Below the pieces are notes generated by a model. It searched no databases. It was not told the origin of the DNA and worked only from the letters and a program-made list of their open reading frames with translations. Positions 28,403 through 36,124 of a stretch of DNA of 64,000 nucleotides are shown here, piece after piece. Position 1 is the stretch's first letter, and every line of letters begins with the position of its first letter. Source of the DNA: Pseudomonas sp. (GTDB lineage: Bacteria; Pseudomonadota; Gammaproteobacteria; Pseudomonadales; Pseudomonadaceae); contig NZ_PEKX01000020.1 in the NCBI RefSeq assembly GCF_002796985.1, forward strand, positions 225,197 through 289,196, written 5' to 3'. Position numbers and translations under genes: made by a program.

Positions 28403-29680
28403 ATGAAACCGGAAACCCTGGCCATCCATGCCGGCTACAGCCCCGACCCGACCACCAAGGCCGTGGCCGTGCCGATCTACCAGACCAGCTCCTACGCCTT
28501 CGACGACACCCAGCACGGTGCCGACCTGTTCGACCTGAAGGTCGCCGGCAACATCTACACGCGCATCATGAACCCCACCAACGCGGTGCTGGAGGAGCGC
28601 GTGGCCGCACTGGAAGGCGGCGTCGCGGCGCTGGCCGTGGCTTCCGGCATGGCTGCCATCACCTACGCCATCCAGACCGTCGCCGAAGCCGGCGACAACA
28701 TCGTCTCGGTGGCCAAGCTCTACGGCGGCACCTACAACCTGTTCGCCCACACCCTGCCGCGCTTCGGCATCCAGACACGCTTCGCCGCCCACGACGACAT
28801 CGCCGCCCTCGAAGCGCTGATCGACGACCGCACCAAGGCAGTATTCTGCGAATCCATCGGCAACCCGGCGGGCAACATCGTCGATCTGCAAGCCCTGGCC
28901 GACGCCGCGCACCGCCACGGCGTGCCGCTGATCGTCGACAACACCGTCGCCACGCCGATCCTCTGCCGCCCGTTCGAGCACGGCGCGGACGTCGTCGTGC
29001 ACTCGCTGACCAAGTACATCGGCGGCCACGGCACCAGCATCGGCGGCATCGTCGTCGACTCCGGCAAATTCCCCTGGGCCGACAACAAAGAGCGCTTCCC
29101 GCTGCTCAACACCCCGGATGCGTCCTACCACGGCGTCACCTACACCGAAGCCTTCGGCCCCGCCGCCTTCATCGGTCGCTGCCGCGTCGTGCCGCTGCGC
29201 AACACTGGCGCTGCGCTCTCACCGTTCAACGCCTTCCTCATCCTGCAGGGCCTGGAAACCCTGGCGCTGCGCATGGAGCGCCACTGCGAGAACGCGGTGA
29301 AAGTCGCCCAGTACCTGCAAGACCACCCGCAAGTCAGCTGGGTGAAATACGCAGGCCTGGCCGACCACCCCGAGCAGGAACTGGCGCTGCGCTACATGGG
29401 CGGCAAACCCGCATCGATCCTCTCCTTCGGCATCAAGGGCGGGCAGGAAGCCGGCGCGCGTTTCATCGACGCGCTCAAGCTGGTGGTACGCCTGGTGAAC
29501 ATCGGCGACGCCAAGTCCCTGGCCTGCCACCCGGCCTCCACCACCCACCGCCAGCTCAACGACGAAGAACTGGAGAAGGCCGGCGTGCCGCGCGACATGG
29601 TGCGCCTGTCCATCGGCATCGAGCACATCGACGACATCCTCGCCGACCTCGCCCAGGCGCTGGACGCGGCCAAGGCCTGA
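28403..29680 (+). CDS. metY: O-acetylhomoserine (thiol)-lyase MetY
   Basis: A 425-residue PLP enzyme of the Cys/Met metabolism family that makes homocysteine from O-acyl-homoserine and sulfide by direct sulfhydrylation. Visible: AVPIYQTSSYAF and YTRIMNPTNAVLEERVAALEGG near the N-terminus, the PLP Asp in PLIVDNTVATP, and the Schiff-base Lys in VHSLTKYIGGHGTSIGG (near residue 205). Length above 420 with the extra insert distinguishes MetY from MetB/MetZ. It follows selO after 121 bases that contain a hairpin (cccggtca/tgaccggg, 28336-28352) but no riboswitch I can recognise. Confidence 0.94.
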   Translation: MKPETLAIHAGYSPDPTTKAVAVPIYQTSSYAFDDTQHGADLFDLKVAGNIYTRIMNPTNAVLEERVAALEGGVAALAVASGMAAITYAIQTVAEAGDNIVSVAKLYGGTYNLFAHTLPRFGIQTRFAAHDDIAALEALIDDRTKAVFCESIGNPAGNIVDLQALADAAHRHGVPLIVDNTVATPILCRPFEHGADVVVHSLTKYIGGHGTSIGGIVVDSGKFPWADNKERFPLLNTPDASYHGVTYTEAFGPAAFIGRCRVVPLRNTGAALSPFNAFLILQGLETLALRMERHCENAVKVAQYLQDHPQVSWVKYAGLADHPEQELALRYMGGKPASILSFGIKGGQEAGARFIDALKLVVRLVNIGDAKSLACHPASTTHRQLNDEELEKAGVPRDMVRLSIGIEHIDDILADLAQALDAAKA

Positions 29681-29705
29681 CGTCACCTCAAGCTTTCCCC
29701 GACCG

Positions 29706-29744
29706 AACCGCCGGCCCGCTGTGCAGCAGGCCGGCGGTTTTTTT
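29706..29744 (+). terminator. Intrinsic terminator of metY
   Basis: A perfect 11-bp stem aaccgccggcc/ggccggcggtt with a 12-base loop runs into a stretch of T shortly after the stop codon. Confidence 0.92.
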
Positions 29745-29869
29745 CGCCCCAACCATACGGATCTGCCAAACGCGGCCGATAGCGACTGAGCGCGGTACGC
29801 CCGCCTGGCCCCCAACAAGAACAATCTCCGAACGGCCTGACTTCACACAACCTTTCCTGGAGATCGTCA

Positions 29870-31789
29870 ATGAACCGCTGGATTTCCAACTTGAGCGTCA
29901 ACCTCAAGTTGGCCCTGGGCTTCGGCCTGGTCCTCGCCTTCACCGCCATCCTCGCCATCGTCAGTTGGGTCGGCCTGGGCTCGCTGATCGACCGCAGCAA
30001 CTGGATGAGCGACATCACCGAGCTGAACTCGCGCCTCACCAAGCTGCGCATCACTCGCCTGCAATACATGATCGCCGACGGCGCCGAGCAGGAAGCCGCC
30101 AGCGTCATGCGCAGCCTGGCCGACTTCAAGGCGCAGCAGCAGAAACTCCGCGCCTCCTTCGTCAGCCCCGACAACGTGCGCATGCTCGACCAACTGGGCG
30201 GCATCATCGCTGATTATGAAAAGTCCCTGGCCGCCATGCGCGCCGGCTACCAGAGCGCCGGCAACACCCGCCGCGTGCTGCAGGACAACGCCGCCCGTGC
30301 CGCCGAACTGACCGCGAAGATCCAGGAAGACATCCTCAAGGCCCCGGCCGACGAAGAGCGCGCCGCCCGCTTCCAGGCCATCACCGGCACCCACGAGGAC
30401 CTGCTGCAAGCCCGTTACGATGTACGCGACTACCTCGCCACGGCCCTCACCAGCAACGGCGACGGTGTGACCCGCGGCCTCGACCAAAGCATCGCCGGCT
30501 TGCCGGCGCTGGAAAACGTGCTCGGCGTCGCCCAAGCGCAGTACGTCCAGCAGCTCGGCAGCGCCCTGCGCACCTACCGCGACGCCGTGGTCGCGCTGCG
30601 CCAGAACATGGCCGCCATCGTCCAGGCCCGCAAGGAAATGACCACCCAGGGCCAGGACATCGTCAAGGTCAGCGAAAATCTCTACCAATTGCAGCTTGAC
30701 CGCCGCGACATCGAAAGCGCCCGCGCCCGCAGCCTGCAGACCCTGTTCACCCTGCTCGCGCTGGTGCTCGGCGGCATCGCCGCGCTGGTCATCACCCGCC
30801 AGATCACCCGCCCGCTGCACGAGACCATGGCCGTGGTCGACCGCATCGCCGCCGGCGACCTGTCGCAGACTCTGCAGGTCAGCCGTCGCGACGAACTGGG
30901 TCGCCTGCAGCAGAGCATGCAGCGCATGAGCCAGAGCCTGCGCGAGCTGATCGGTGGCATCCGCGATGGCGTCACGCAGATTGCCAGCGCGGCCGAGGAA
31001 CTCTCCGCCGTCACCGAGCAGACCAGCGCCGGCGCCAACACCCAGAAGGTCGAGACCGACCAGGTCGCCACCGCCATGCACGAGATGTCCGCCACCGTGC
31101 AGGAAGTCGCGCGTAACGCCGAGCAGGCCTCCCAGGCGGCCTCCGCCGCCGACCACCAGGCCCAGGACGGCGACCGCGTGGTGAACAAGGCCGTGGAGCA
31201 GATCGAGCGCCTGGCCGAGGAAGTCGAACGCTCCGCCGAAGCCATGCAGCGCCTGGAACAGGAAAGCGAGAAGATCGGCAAGGTCATGGACGTGATCAAG
31301 TCGGTGGCCGAGCAGACCAACCTGCTGGCCCTCAACGCCGCCATCGAAGCCGCCCGCGCGGGCGAGGCCGGGCGCGGATTCGCCGTGGTCGCCGACGAAG
31401 TACGCGGCCTGGCCCAGCGCACCCAGCAGTCCACCGAAGAGATCGAAGCCCTGGTCGCCGGCCTGCAGAGCGGCACCCGCCAGGTCTCCAGCGTCATGCT
31501 CGGCAGCCGCGAACTCACCGCCAGCAGCGTCGCCCTGAGCCGCCAGGCCGGCGATTCCCTCGGCGAGATCACCCGCACCGTCTCCAACATCCAGGCGATG
31601 AACCAGCAGATCGCCACCGCCGCCGAAGAGCAGAGCGCCGTGGCCGAGGAAATCAGCCGCAGCGTGGTCAACGTCCGCGACGTCTCCGAACAGACCGCCT
31701 CCGCCAACCAGGAAGTCGCCGCCTCCAGTGTCGAACTGGCTCGTTTGGGCGGGCAGTTGCAGACATTGGTCAGCCACTTCCGCATATAA
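29870..31789 (+). CDS. Methyl-accepting chemotaxis protein with HBM-type sensor
   Basis: A 639-residue chemoreceptor. TM1 (about 13-33) is followed by a helical periplasmic domain of about 255 residues, then TM2 (about 290-310, LFTLLALVLGGIAALVI), a HAMP domain (about 312-365) and the cytoplasmic signalling region with the hairpin tip motif VAEQTNLLALNAAIEAARAGEAGRGFAVVADEVR. The N-terminus and the domain size resemble the helical bimodular (HBM) receptors such as P. putida McpS, which sense TCA intermediates; the ligand here is inference only. No C-terminal CheR-binding pentapeptide is seen. Monocistronic, between two terminators. Confidence 0.93.
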   Translation: MNRWISNLSVNLKLALGFGLVLAFTAILAIVSWVGLGSLIDRSNWMSDITELNSRLTKLRITRLQYMIADGAEQEAASVMRSLADFKAQQQKLRASFVSPDNVRMLDQLGGIIADYEKSLAAMRAGYQSAGNTRRVLQDNAARAAELTAKIQEDILKAPADEERAARFQAITGTHEDLLQARYDVRDYLATALTSNGDGVTRGLDQSIAGLPALENVLGVAQAQYVQQLGSALRTYRDAVVALRQNMAAIVQARKEMTTQGQDIVKVSENLYQLQLDRRDIESARARSLQTLFTLLALVLGGIAALVITRQITRPLHETMAVVDRIAAGDLSQTLQVSRRDELGRLQQSMQRMSQSLRELIGGIRDGVTQIASAAEELSAVTEQTSAGANTQKVETDQVATAMHEMSATVQEVARNAEQASQAASAADHQAQDGDRVVNKAVEQIERLAEEVERSAEAMQRLEQESEKIGKVMDVIKSVAEQTNLLALNAAIEAARAGEAGRGFAVVADEVRGLAQRTQQSTEEIEALVAGLQSGTRQVSSVMLGSRELTASSVALSRQAGDSLGEITRTVSNIQAMNQQIATAAEEQSAVAEEISRSVVNVRDVSEQTASANQEVAASSVELARLGGQLQTLVSHFRI

Positions 31790-31803
31790 CCCGCCGGCGG
31801 CCT

Positions 31804-31826
31804 CCAGCGCTCAGCGCTGGGCTTTT
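31804..31826 (+). terminator. Probable terminator of the chemoreceptor gene
   Basis: The stem ccagcgc/gcgctgg with loop tca is followed by gctttt, 15 bases after the stop codon. Confidence 0.65.
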
Positions 31827-31827
31827 C

Positions 31828-31872
31828 GTAGGAGCGAGCTCGCGAACCCGCCTGACGCCAGCGTCAGGCGGG
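31828..31872. repeat. Shortened REP copy joined to a perfect palindrome
   Basis: A REP core missing its central ctcgcgagc-type repeat unit (gtaggagcgagctcgcgaac, 31828-31847) is joined to cccgcctgacgc-ca-gcgtcaggcggg (31847-31872), a 12-bp perfect inverted repeat with only two central bases. The rest of the 372-base gap up to 32161 has no gene; its last 100 bases are described as a leader. Confidence 0.6.
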
Positions 31873-32054
31873 ACTACATCTCTTTCACGCCGCCCTACCC
31901 CGCCCTCACCCGACTTTTCGCAAGCTCCTGCCAGACGCGGTGGATTCCCCTTCCTGCCGGGTTCTCGCTCGTCTCGAATCCGTAGAATGACGACATCTTC
32001 CAGCGCATAAACAGCACGTTGCAGGAATTTTCCTGCATGTTCAACGCAAAGGAA

Positions 32055-32141
32055 GATTGTGATCCAGAACTGCCGAACGGCGCGGATCAAAAGACGCGAG
32101 CCCCCGGTGCTACCAACACCGAAGGCCCGCTAACCACAATC
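32055..32141 (+). other. Possible structured leader of the DUF3077 gene
   Basis: The segment is bracketed by gattgtg (32055-32061) and its complement cacaatc (32135-32141) and contains an inner hairpin cggtg-ctaccaa-caccg. It ends 20 bases before the start codon. No known riboswitch class is recognised. Confidence 0.3.
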
Positions 32142-32161
32142 AGCTGACTAAGGAACTGACC

Positions 32162-32482
32162 ATGGCTATCACCGATGGTAAAACACCCGCACACCCGGAA
32201 ACAGGCCGCTTCCTACCGCTGGGAACCGACTCACAACACCACGCCCATCCCCGCAACGCCACTCTCTACCTACGCACCGACGCCCCCGCCGACGAACTCT
32301 ACAACGCCGCCGAAGACCGCCTGAGCGCCGTCATCGACCTGCTCGGCATCCTCTCGCTCTCCACCCTCGACGCCCAGCCGCTGCGCAACGTCCTGCAAAT
32401 CAGCCGATCCCTCCTGCTGCTGGCCTCCGATGCTCATTCGCTTTACCAGGCGGACCGTGAGCAACGCGACGCACAACGCTAG
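32162..32482 (+). CDS. DUF3077-like small protein
   Basis: A 106-residue protein typical in size and character of the Pseudomonas DUF3077 family, whose function is unknown. The central part (residues about 38-100, DAPADELYNAAEDRLSAVIDLL...LRNVLQISRSLLLLASDAHSLYQA) is predicted helical and amphipathic; the N-terminal third is polar with HxH repeats. There is no signal peptide. A weak aaggaa site precedes the ATG. The assignment rests on overall look and not on a defined motif. It is followed by the brnTA pair after 121 bases with its own probable operator. Confidence 0.65.
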   Translation: MAITDGKTPAHPETGRFLPLGTDSQHHAHPRNATLYLRTDAPADELYNAAEDRLSAVIDLLGILSLSTLDAQPLRNVLQISRSLLLLASDAHSLYQADREQRDAQR

Positions 32483-32570
32483 AACCTGCCTGGCCAAGCC
32501 CTCGGCGGAAGCCGAGAGCTCCAGCATCAGGAGCCGCACCACTCATCATGCGACACGACCGTCAAAACTT

Positions 32571-32584
32571 TTTGTATGTACAAA
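32571..32584. promoter_or_regulatory. Probable BrnA operator upstream of brnT
   Basis: tttgta-tg-tacaaa is a perfect 14-bp palindrome 20 bases upstream of the brnT start codon, overlapping a possible -10 region. BrnA antitoxins of the ribbon-helix-helix type bind palindromes in their own promoter, so this is a natural autoregulatory site. Confidence 0.55.
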
Positions 32585-32603
32585 CGTCAATACGGAGAGC
32601 ACC

Positions 32604-32882
32604 ATGCTATTCGAGTGGGACGAAGCCAAGAACCAGGCCAACATCCGCAAGCACGGGATCGACTTCAACGACGTGATGGAGCTGTTCCAGCAGCCCTACC
32701 TCGCGCAACGCGATGATCGCGAGGACTACGCCGAGGAACGCTGGATCAGCCTCGGCAGGATCAGGTCGCTGATAGGAGTGGTCGTGAGCACCGAACGAGA
32801 AGGGGATGTCATCCGCATCATCTCCGCCCGAAAAGCCACCAGACGGGAGGCCAGACACTATGTCCAAACCATCGAAAACTGA
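32604..32882 (+). CDS. brnT: BrnT-family ribonuclease toxin
   Basis: A 92-residue RelE-fold toxin of type II. It opens with FEWDEAKNQANIRKHGIDF, the family signature with the catalytic Lys/His region, and continues with RDDREDYAEERWISLGRI and the C-terminal RIISARKATRREARHY, which holds the arginines used in RNA cleavage. ATG 32604 follows a cggaga site. The gene overlaps brnA by 23 bases in the usual toxin-first order. Confidence 0.93.
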   Translation: MLFEWDEAKNQANIRKHGIDFNDVMELFQQPYLAQRDDREDYAEERWISLGRIRSLIGVVVSTEREGDVIRIISARKATRREARHYVQTIEN

Positions 32883-33108
32883 TTTCGAACGCCTGAGCAA
32901 ACTGAAGGACAAGGACATCGACACCAGCGATATCCCTGAGCTGGGCGAGGACTTCTTCAAGAACGCCGAGCTCCATGTGCCGGCCAAGCAGGCCGTCACC
33001 ATCCGCCTGGACTCGGACGTACTGGAGTGGTTCAAGAGCCAGGGCGCGGGCTACCAGACACGGATCAACCAGCTTCTGCGGCAGTACATGCAGGCCCACC
33101 GTAACTGA
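32860..33108 (+). CDS. brnA: BrnA-family antitoxin
   Basis: An 82-residue antitoxin. The C-terminal ribbon-helix-helix segment VTIRLDSDVLEWFKSQGAGYQTRINQLL is diagnostic for BrnA; the N-terminal half (KLKDKDIDTSDIPELGEDFF) is the toxin-wrapping region. The start at 32860 is set by gggagg upstream. BrnA neutralises BrnT and represses the operon. Confidence 0.93.
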   Translation: MSKPSKTDFERLSKLKDKDIDTSDIPELGEDFFKNAELHVPAKQAVTIRLDSDVLEWFKSQGAGYQTRINQLLRQYMQAHRN

Positions 33109-33182
33109 CCTTCGTCGCAGGGCACAGTTGATAATCTCCGGATCGCCACCACCTAGCTCCCCATAGCCCGAGGAGCCCTGTC

Positions 33183-33617
33183 ATGTCCGATTCCCTGATC
33201 ATCCCCTGCCCCAACTGCAACGGCCTGAACCGCGTGCCCGCCGCGCGGCTCGCCGATTCGCCCAGTTGCGGGCGCTGCCAGTCGCCGATCGTGCTGGCTA
33301 CACCGTTCGACCTCGATGAGACCGGCTTCGCCGCCCAGGCCAAGGGCGACTTGCCGTTGCTGGTGGACGTGTGGGCCGACTGGTGCGGGCCGTGCAAGGG
33401 ATTTGCGCCGGTGTTCGAGCAGGCCGCCGCGCGGCTGTCGGGCAAGGTGCGCCTGGCCAAGCTGGACAGCGACGCCAACCCGAACCTCTCCACGCGCCTG
33501 GGGATTCGTTCCATCCCCAGCCTGATCCTGCTGCGCAACGGCCAGGAAGTGGCGCGCCAGAGCGGTGCGATGCCGCTGCCGCAGTTGCTCGACTGGCTGT
33601 CCCGCCAGGGCATCTGA
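33183..33617 (+). CDS. trxC: Thioredoxin 2 (zinc-binding) TrxC
   Basis: A 144-residue cytoplasmic thiol reductase. The N-terminal zinc-binding domain has two CxxC pairs (CPNC at about 9-12 and CGRC at about 29-32), followed by a thioredoxin domain with active site WADWCGPCKGF and the cis-Pro region RSIPSLIL. Length is typical of TrxC. Oxidative-stress control is known in other species, but no operator is evident here. Confidence 0.95.
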   Translation: MSDSLIIPCPNCNGLNRVPAARLADSPSCGRCQSPIVLATPFDLDETGFAAQAKGDLPLLVDVWADWCGPCKGFAPVFEQAAARLSGKVRLAKLDSDANPNLSTRLGIRSIPSLILLRNGQEVARQSGAMPLPQLLDWLSRQGI

Positions 33618-33711
33618 GGGCGAGCGTTTCGGTCAATCCGCGCGGTCATTGCCAGGCCGCGCGGTGCGGCTAGGCTTGGGAGCACACCCGTCGGCGAATC
33701 GGAGCGCGCCC

Positions 33712-34155
33712 ATGCGACATAACCTGGAATTCATCCGCCAACTCACCGAAGAGCACATTGCCTTCGTCAAACGCACCGGCCTCAAGGCCGAGGTGCTGGA
33801 GCCCGGCCATGTGCGCCTGCGCATGCCGCTCAAGGGCAATGAGAACCACCTCCGCAACATGTACGCCGGCGCACTGTTCACCGTGGCCGAGCTGCCCGGT
33901 GGCGTGCTGATGCTGACCAGCTTCGACGCGCGGCGCTTCTACCCCATCGTCAAGGAAGCCGGCCTGCGCTTCCTCCGCCCCGCTGCCAGCGACGTGATCG
34001 TGGATGCGCGGCTCAGCGAGGAAGACATCCAGCGCATCGGCGAGGAAGCGACCCACAACGGCAAGTCGGAATTCGTGCTGGACCTGCAACTGAAGGACGA
34101 AGAAGGCAACGTCGTCGCCGAAAGCCACGCCATCTATCAGCTGCGCAGCCGCTGA
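33712..34155 (+). CDS. Hotdog-fold thioesterase (PaaI/YiiD C-terminal/DUF4442-like)
   Basis: A 147-residue single hotdog domain. The segment GNENHLRNMYAGALFTVAELPGG carries an Asn-x-x-Gly/Ala pattern typical of DUF4442/PaaI-type thioesterases, followed by strands YPIVKEAGLRFLRPA and SEFVLDLQLKDEEGNVVAES. The start at ATG 33712 has cggagc upstream. Substrate unknown; an acyl-CoA is likely. Confidence 0.8.
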   Translation: MRHNLEFIRQLTEEHIAFVKRTGLKAEVLEPGHVRLRMPLKGNENHLRNMYAGALFTVAELPGGVLMLTSFDARRFYPIVKEAGLRFLRPAASDVIVDARLSEEDIQRIGEEATHNGKSEFVLDLQLKDEEGNVVAESHAIYQLRSR

Positions 34156-34232
34156 AGACGGGCCATTGCCCTGTATCAAGGTGAAATTTCCTACGTGGCG
34201 CGACAGTAGAAGCGCCACAAAGGAAGCCCGCC

Positions 34233-35042
34233 ATGTACAGGAACCTGCTCGTCGCCCACGACCTCAGCGTCGAGGCGGATACCGCCGTGCGCCGCACGGC
34301 CCAACTGGCCCGCCAACATGGCGCCAGCGTCACACTGCTGCACGTCATCGAGGAATACTTTCCCGACCGCATGATGGCCACGGTGCGCGAAGCCGCCGAA
34401 GTGGCCCTACGCGACGCCGCACGCGCCAATGACATCACCGACTACCAGCTGGTGATCCGCCAGGGTCGCGCGGCGAATACCGTGACCGAGACGGTTCAGG
34501 AACTGAACGCTGACCTGCTGGTGATCGGCGCGCACCACCAGCAATTGCTGGAACGCTTCGACGGCACCACCCTGGAGCGTATCGCCCGGCATTGCCGCGC
34601 ACCGATCCTGCTGGCCGTGGAAGAGTCCGCCACGCCTTACACCAGAGCCCTCGTCGGTCTGGACCTGTCGCACTGCTCCTGCCAGGCCTGGCGCGCCGGC
34701 TACCGTCTGCTGGCCGCCGATGCCGAGTTGCTGGCGCTCAATGCTTACCAACCCGGCAAGAAGGCCGACCGCGCCGACAGCCACCTGGAAACCCAGCGCG
34801 AACTGTTGCGCCAGGCGCTGCAGGATGAACGTGCGCAGGTACCGGCCAGCGGGCCGCAGTTACTCTGCGCGGTGCAGCAGGGCACGCCCCAGCAGGCACT
34901 GGAGACGGCATTGCGGGAGTGGACACCCAACCTGCTGGTGCTCGGCAGCCGCAGCCGCGGCGCCATCGAACAGGCCATGCTGGGCAGCTCGACGCGCTAT
35001 TTCCTGCGCCGGCCGCCCTGCGATGTGCTGATCAGCCAGTAA
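34233..35042 (+). CDS. Tandem universal stress protein (two UspA domains)
   Basis: A 269-residue cytoplasmic protein with two Usp domains (about 1-132 and 135-269). The second domain ends with VLGSRSRGAIEQAMLGSSTRYFLRRPPCDVLI, close to the ATP-binding G-2x-G-9x-G-S/T motif but with Ser instead of the second Gly; the first domain (GAHHQQLLERFDGTTLERI) is more diverged. Nucleotide binding is therefore uncertain. PAO1 has a universal stress protein gene next to the ParA-like gene in this position (PA5027 as I recall). It converges on the ParA-like gene with a 4-base gap. Confidence 0.9.
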   Translation: MYRNLLVAHDLSVEADTAVRRTAQLARQHGASVTLLHVIEEYFPDRMMATVREAAEVALRDAARANDITDYQLVIRQGRAANTVTETVQELNADLLVIGAHHQQLLERFDGTTLERIARHCRAPILLAVEESATPYTRALVGLDLSHCSCQAWRAGYRLLAADAELLALNAYQPGKKADRADSHLETQRELLRQALQDERAQVPASGPQLLCAVQQGTPQQALETALREWTPNLLVLGSRSRGAIEQAMLGSSTRYFLRRPPCDVLISQ

Positions 35043-35046
35043 CCGC

Positions 35047-35814
35047 TCAGGCTTCCAGCAGGTTGTGCAGTTCGACGAACTGCTGGGTCAGCTTGTGCCG
35101 GGGCTCCAGGAAGATCAGCGGGGTGCAGGCCTGGTGCGACTCGCGCATCTTCACCGAGCTCATCAGGTACACCGGCAGTACCGGCAGCTCCTCTTCCACC
35201 AGTTCGTCGAGCAGTTGCTGCGGCAGGGTCGCGCGCGGCTGGAACTGGTTGACCACGATGCCTTCGACTTCCAGGTCCTCGTTGTGGTCTTCCTTCAATT
35301 CTTCGATCTCCTGCAGCAGGCCGTACAGTGCCTGGCGCGAGAAACTGTCGCAGTCAAAGGGGATCAGGCAGCGATCGGCGGCGATCAGCGCGGAAACCGT
35401 GTAGAAGTTCAGCGCCGGCGGCGTATCCAGGTAGATCCGGTCGTAGTCTTCGGAGAGCTCGTCCAGCAGTTTGCGCAGCTTGTTGATCTTGTGCTTCTGC
35501 TCGAGCTTGGGCTGCAGGTCCGCCAGCTCAGGGCTGGCGGTGACGATGTGCAGGTTGTCGAAGGGCGTCTCGTAGATGTCCACCTTGCCCTTGCGACTGA
35601 AAGGCCCGGACGACAGGGTCTGCTTGAAGAAGTCGGCGATGCCCACCGGCAGGTCCTCGCCGGTCAGGCCGGTGAGGTAGTGGGTGGAGTTGGCCTGGGC
35701 GTCCAGGTCCACCAGCAACGTGCGGTAGCCCTCCGCCGCGCTCACCGCCGCCAGGTTGCAGGCGATGCTCGACTTGCCGACTCCGCCCTTCTGATTGAAC
35801 ACCACGCGCCGCAT
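35047..35814 (-). CDS. ParA/MinD-family ATPase, orphan
   Basis: A 255-residue deviant-Walker ATPase. The N-terminus MRRVVFNQKGGVGKSSIACNLA is the Walker A with the signature Lys; LLVDLDAQANST is Walker A', and RIYLDTPPALNF is Walker B. No ParB or parS is visible nearby, so it is more likely a protein-positioning or PA5028-type ATPase than a chromosome-partition protein. It is transcribed away from the pigment cluster. Confidence 0.9.
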   Translation of the reverse strand: MRRVVFNQKGGVGKSSIACNLAAVSAAEGYRTLLVDLDAQANSTHYLTGLTGEDLPVGIADFFKQTLSSGPFSRKGKVDIYETPFDNLHIVTASPELADLQPKLEQKHKINKLRKLLDELSEDYDRIYLDTPPALNFYTVSALIAADRCLIPFDCDSFSRQALYGLLQEIEELKEDHNEDLEVEGIVVNQFQPRATLPQQLLDELVEEELPVLPVYLMSSVKMRESHQACTPLIFLEPRHKLTQQFVELHNLLEA

Positions 35815-35993
35815 GAGCCATCCCTCCAGGAACCATTCAAGACCTCGGGATTCTATGCAAAGCCCATGACAAGGGCGAGCACACTTCGCCCTTCATTCGG
35901 GATACCGCTCGGCGGCTACAACCGATTCATTCGAGCGCCGTAACAGACACGACGGTAAATTGAGAACCTTCCTAAGCCTTTGTAAGCAATAGT

Positions 35994-36022
35994 TTGCTTG
36001 ACATCAGCGTGACCGGGATAAT
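35994..36022 (+). promoter_or_regulatory. Putative promoter of the aryl polyene operon
   Basis: TTGCTT (35994-35999) and GATAAT (36017-36022) are spaced by 17 bases, about 100 bases before the first gene. A perfect TTGACA at 35998-36003 is also present but would give only a 13-base spacer. The 310-base gap 35815-36124 holds no gene. Most of the cluster has no other intergenic space for promoters. Confidence 0.4.
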
Positions 36023-36124
36023 GCCGGCATTGCGCCATGGCACGTGTCGACGAAGCTCTTGGTGGACCAGGGAAGACCCATTAGCCGACAGGAACGCCCC
36101 CAAGGGCCCACAAGAGCTCGCAGC

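Noticed and set aside
29867..31777. A 636-codon open frame antisense to the chemoreceptor gene
   Set aside because: Low-complexity Gly/His/Asp-rich translation typical of an antisense shadow; the sense strand has all MCP motifs.
34156..34232. An ANR/FNR box upstream of the universal stress protein gene
   Set aside because: Only a half-site (atcaa) is visible; the second half does not match TTGAT at the required spacing.
35047..35814. A chromosome or plasmid partition locus
   Set aside because: Only a ParA-like ATPase is present, without parB or parS, in a chromosomal housekeeping setting; it is not evidence for a plasmid or integrative element.
35998..36022. TTGACA plus GATAAT as the polyene promoter
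   Set aside because: The spacer is 13 bases, too short for sigma-70; the overlapping TTGCTT with a 17-base spacer is preferred, although weaker in sequence.
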